Part shown: positions 14,175-15,029 of the stretch, in pieces
Position numbering within the stretch: position 1 is the stretch's first letter
How the letters are laid out: each line of letters begins with the position of its first letter
Assembly (NCBI GenBank): GCA_934457235.1
Contig: CAKSHT010000046.1
Coordinates: 1 to 15,029 of the forward strand
Length of the DNA: 15,029 bases
Source of the DNA: an uncultured Oscillospiraceae bacterium
Lineage (GTDB): Bacteria; Bacillota; Clostridia; Oscillospirales; Ruminococcaceae
Reading direction: 5' to 3'
Translations under genes and position numbers: made by a program
Notes under the pieces: model-generated
Told to the model about the DNA's origin: nothing
The model's input: the letters and a program-made list of their open reading frames with translations, nothing else
Database searches by the model: none

Positions 14175-15029
14175 ATGGAGCTTCTGGTAATGGCGGCGAT
14201 ACTTGCCGCAGTTCTTATCGGGCAGTATTTACTGTATGACCACCGGGGACTGAAGCGCCTTAACTATTCCATCACGCTGAAGCGTCGTGACTGCGGTGAA
14301 ATAGCTGCTGGAACGGGGATAATGCTGGAGGCCTTCGAGGGCGAGGAGTTGGAGCTTATCGAGGAGATAGACAATGCAAAGCTTCTTCCGCTGCCCTGGG
14401 TGCGCACAGAAATAAGCTGCTCCCGATGGCTGACGTTCCACGGCAGCCGCGACACCAACGCAAAGGACGATACGCAAAAGGGGCTGATATCCGGAATCTT
14501 CACGCTGCGCGGACGCCAGAAATGCCGCCGCACCTGGAAGATACGGTGCGAGAAGCGCGGAGTATTCAGTATCGACGACGTTTCAGTGACTGTCAGTGAC
14601 TTGTTCGGTCTGGTGCGATCTGCGCGGGTAATAAAGCTGGATCAGCAGCTGCGTATATTGCCAGTCCCGGCGGATATAGAGCAAGGAAGCATGTCCGGGG
14701 ACGCATTTATCGGTGATATCCCGGTGCGCAGATTTGTCCTGCCGGACCCGTTCGTTATCAGTGGTGCCAGGGAATACACCGGCCGTGAACCGATGAACCG
14801 CATTCACTGGGCGCAGAGCGCCCGCAGCGGCTCACTGATGGTCTATTGCAATGAGTTCACCACTGAGCGGCGCGTTCTGATACTGCTGAATATACAGCGC
14901 AGCTTTCACGGGACTGCACAGCAGATGGGCGTTTCTACGCTGGAGGCGCTGATAAAGGGCGCTGCATACATGCTGGAGCGCTGTACCGAAACGCATACAG
15001 AGTGCGCATTGTCCGTGAACTCCCCGCAG
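14175..15029 (+). CDS. DUF58 domain protein, N-terminal 285 aa (cut by window edge)
   Basis: The frame is open to the right edge. A single N-terminal membrane segment (ELLVMAAILAAVLIGQYLL, 2-20) is followed by a beta-rich region containing RCEKRGVFSIDDVSVTVSDLFGL (about 123-146). The DUF58 core follows, with REYTGREPMNRIHWAQSARSGSLMV (about 200-224), matching the family pattern R-E-Y, R-I-x-W, S-A-R-x-G-x-L. It then continues as RRVLILLNIQRS, equivalent to the start of a VWA-like fold. DUF58 proteins work with MoxR ATPases at the membrane; the biochemical role is not settled. Only one base separates it from moxR. The C-terminal part lies outside the window, and further genes of the cluster are expected there. 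Confidence 0.9.
   Translation, partial: MELLVMAAILAAVLIGQYLLYDHRGLKRLNYSITLKRRDCGEIAAGTGIMLEAFEGEELELIEEIDNAKLLPLPWVRTEISCSRWLTFHGSRDTNAKDDTQKGLISGIFTLRGRQKCRRTWKIRCEKRGVFSIDDVSVTVSDLFGLVRSARVIKLDQQLRILPVPADIEQGSMSGDAFIGDIPVRRFVLPDPFVISGAREYTGREPMNRIHWAQSARSGSLMVYCNEFTTERRVLILLNIQRSFHGTAQQMGVSTLEALIKGAAYMLERCTETHTECALSVNSPQ

Overview
The window looks like a chromosomal segment of a Gram-positive anaerobe of the Clostridia, most likely a Ruminococcus-like Oscillospiraceae member. This is inferred from sigma-A promoters with extended TGnTATAAT -10 boxes, GGAG/GGAGG ribosome binding sites, a short MetH without its reactivation domain, and the phoH-ybeY-dgkA block. No rRNA, tRNA, CRISPR array, transposase or integrase gene was seen.

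Layout. (1) 1-2450: a possible gene tail, a terminator-like hairpin at 221-255, then a monocistronic + strand gene (440-2392) with its own promoter. Its 650-residue product carries a catalytic signature of the PI3K/PI4K-FAM20-HipA type of kinase fold (QIDRHGGN, then IDNDGAFG). (2) 2479-10670, minus strand: a long gene train behind one good promoter (10696-10724): amidohydrolase, membrane protein with a DUF4129-like tail, metH, phoH, ybeY, dgkA (undecaprenol/diacylglycerol kinase type), MmcQ/YjbR protein, patatin-like lipase, a 43-residue Cys-rich protein and a decayed gene. The MmcQ gene also has its own promoter, overlapped by a 10-bp-arm palindrome. The train and the kinase gene converge on one bidirectional terminator (2411-2448). 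(3) 10777-15029, plus strand: a divergent operon with a 56-residue DUF3006-like protein, a DMT/EamA-type transporter, a MATE transporter, a MoxR AAA+ ATPase and a DUF58 protein cut by the window edge.

How the parts fit. phoH, ybeY and dgkA form the conserved RNA-maturation/lipid-recycling block, joined by ATGA overlaps. MoxR and DUF58 proteins usually work with DUF4129-type membrane proteins in envelope-associated chaperone systems. Here a DUF4129-like protein sits about 3.4 kb away in the divergent operon.

The most interesting part is the left end. The kinase-like gene looks more AT-rich than its neighbours and lies between two copies of a 19-bp sequence (330-348 and 2721-2739). The right copy forms the 3' end of the small Cys-rich gene, including its stop codon. 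The left copy, just upstream of the kinase promoter, looks like a relic of such a gene end. This suggests insertion or duplication at the 3' end of a small gene. No recombinase is present and no search could be run, so this is a hypothesis.
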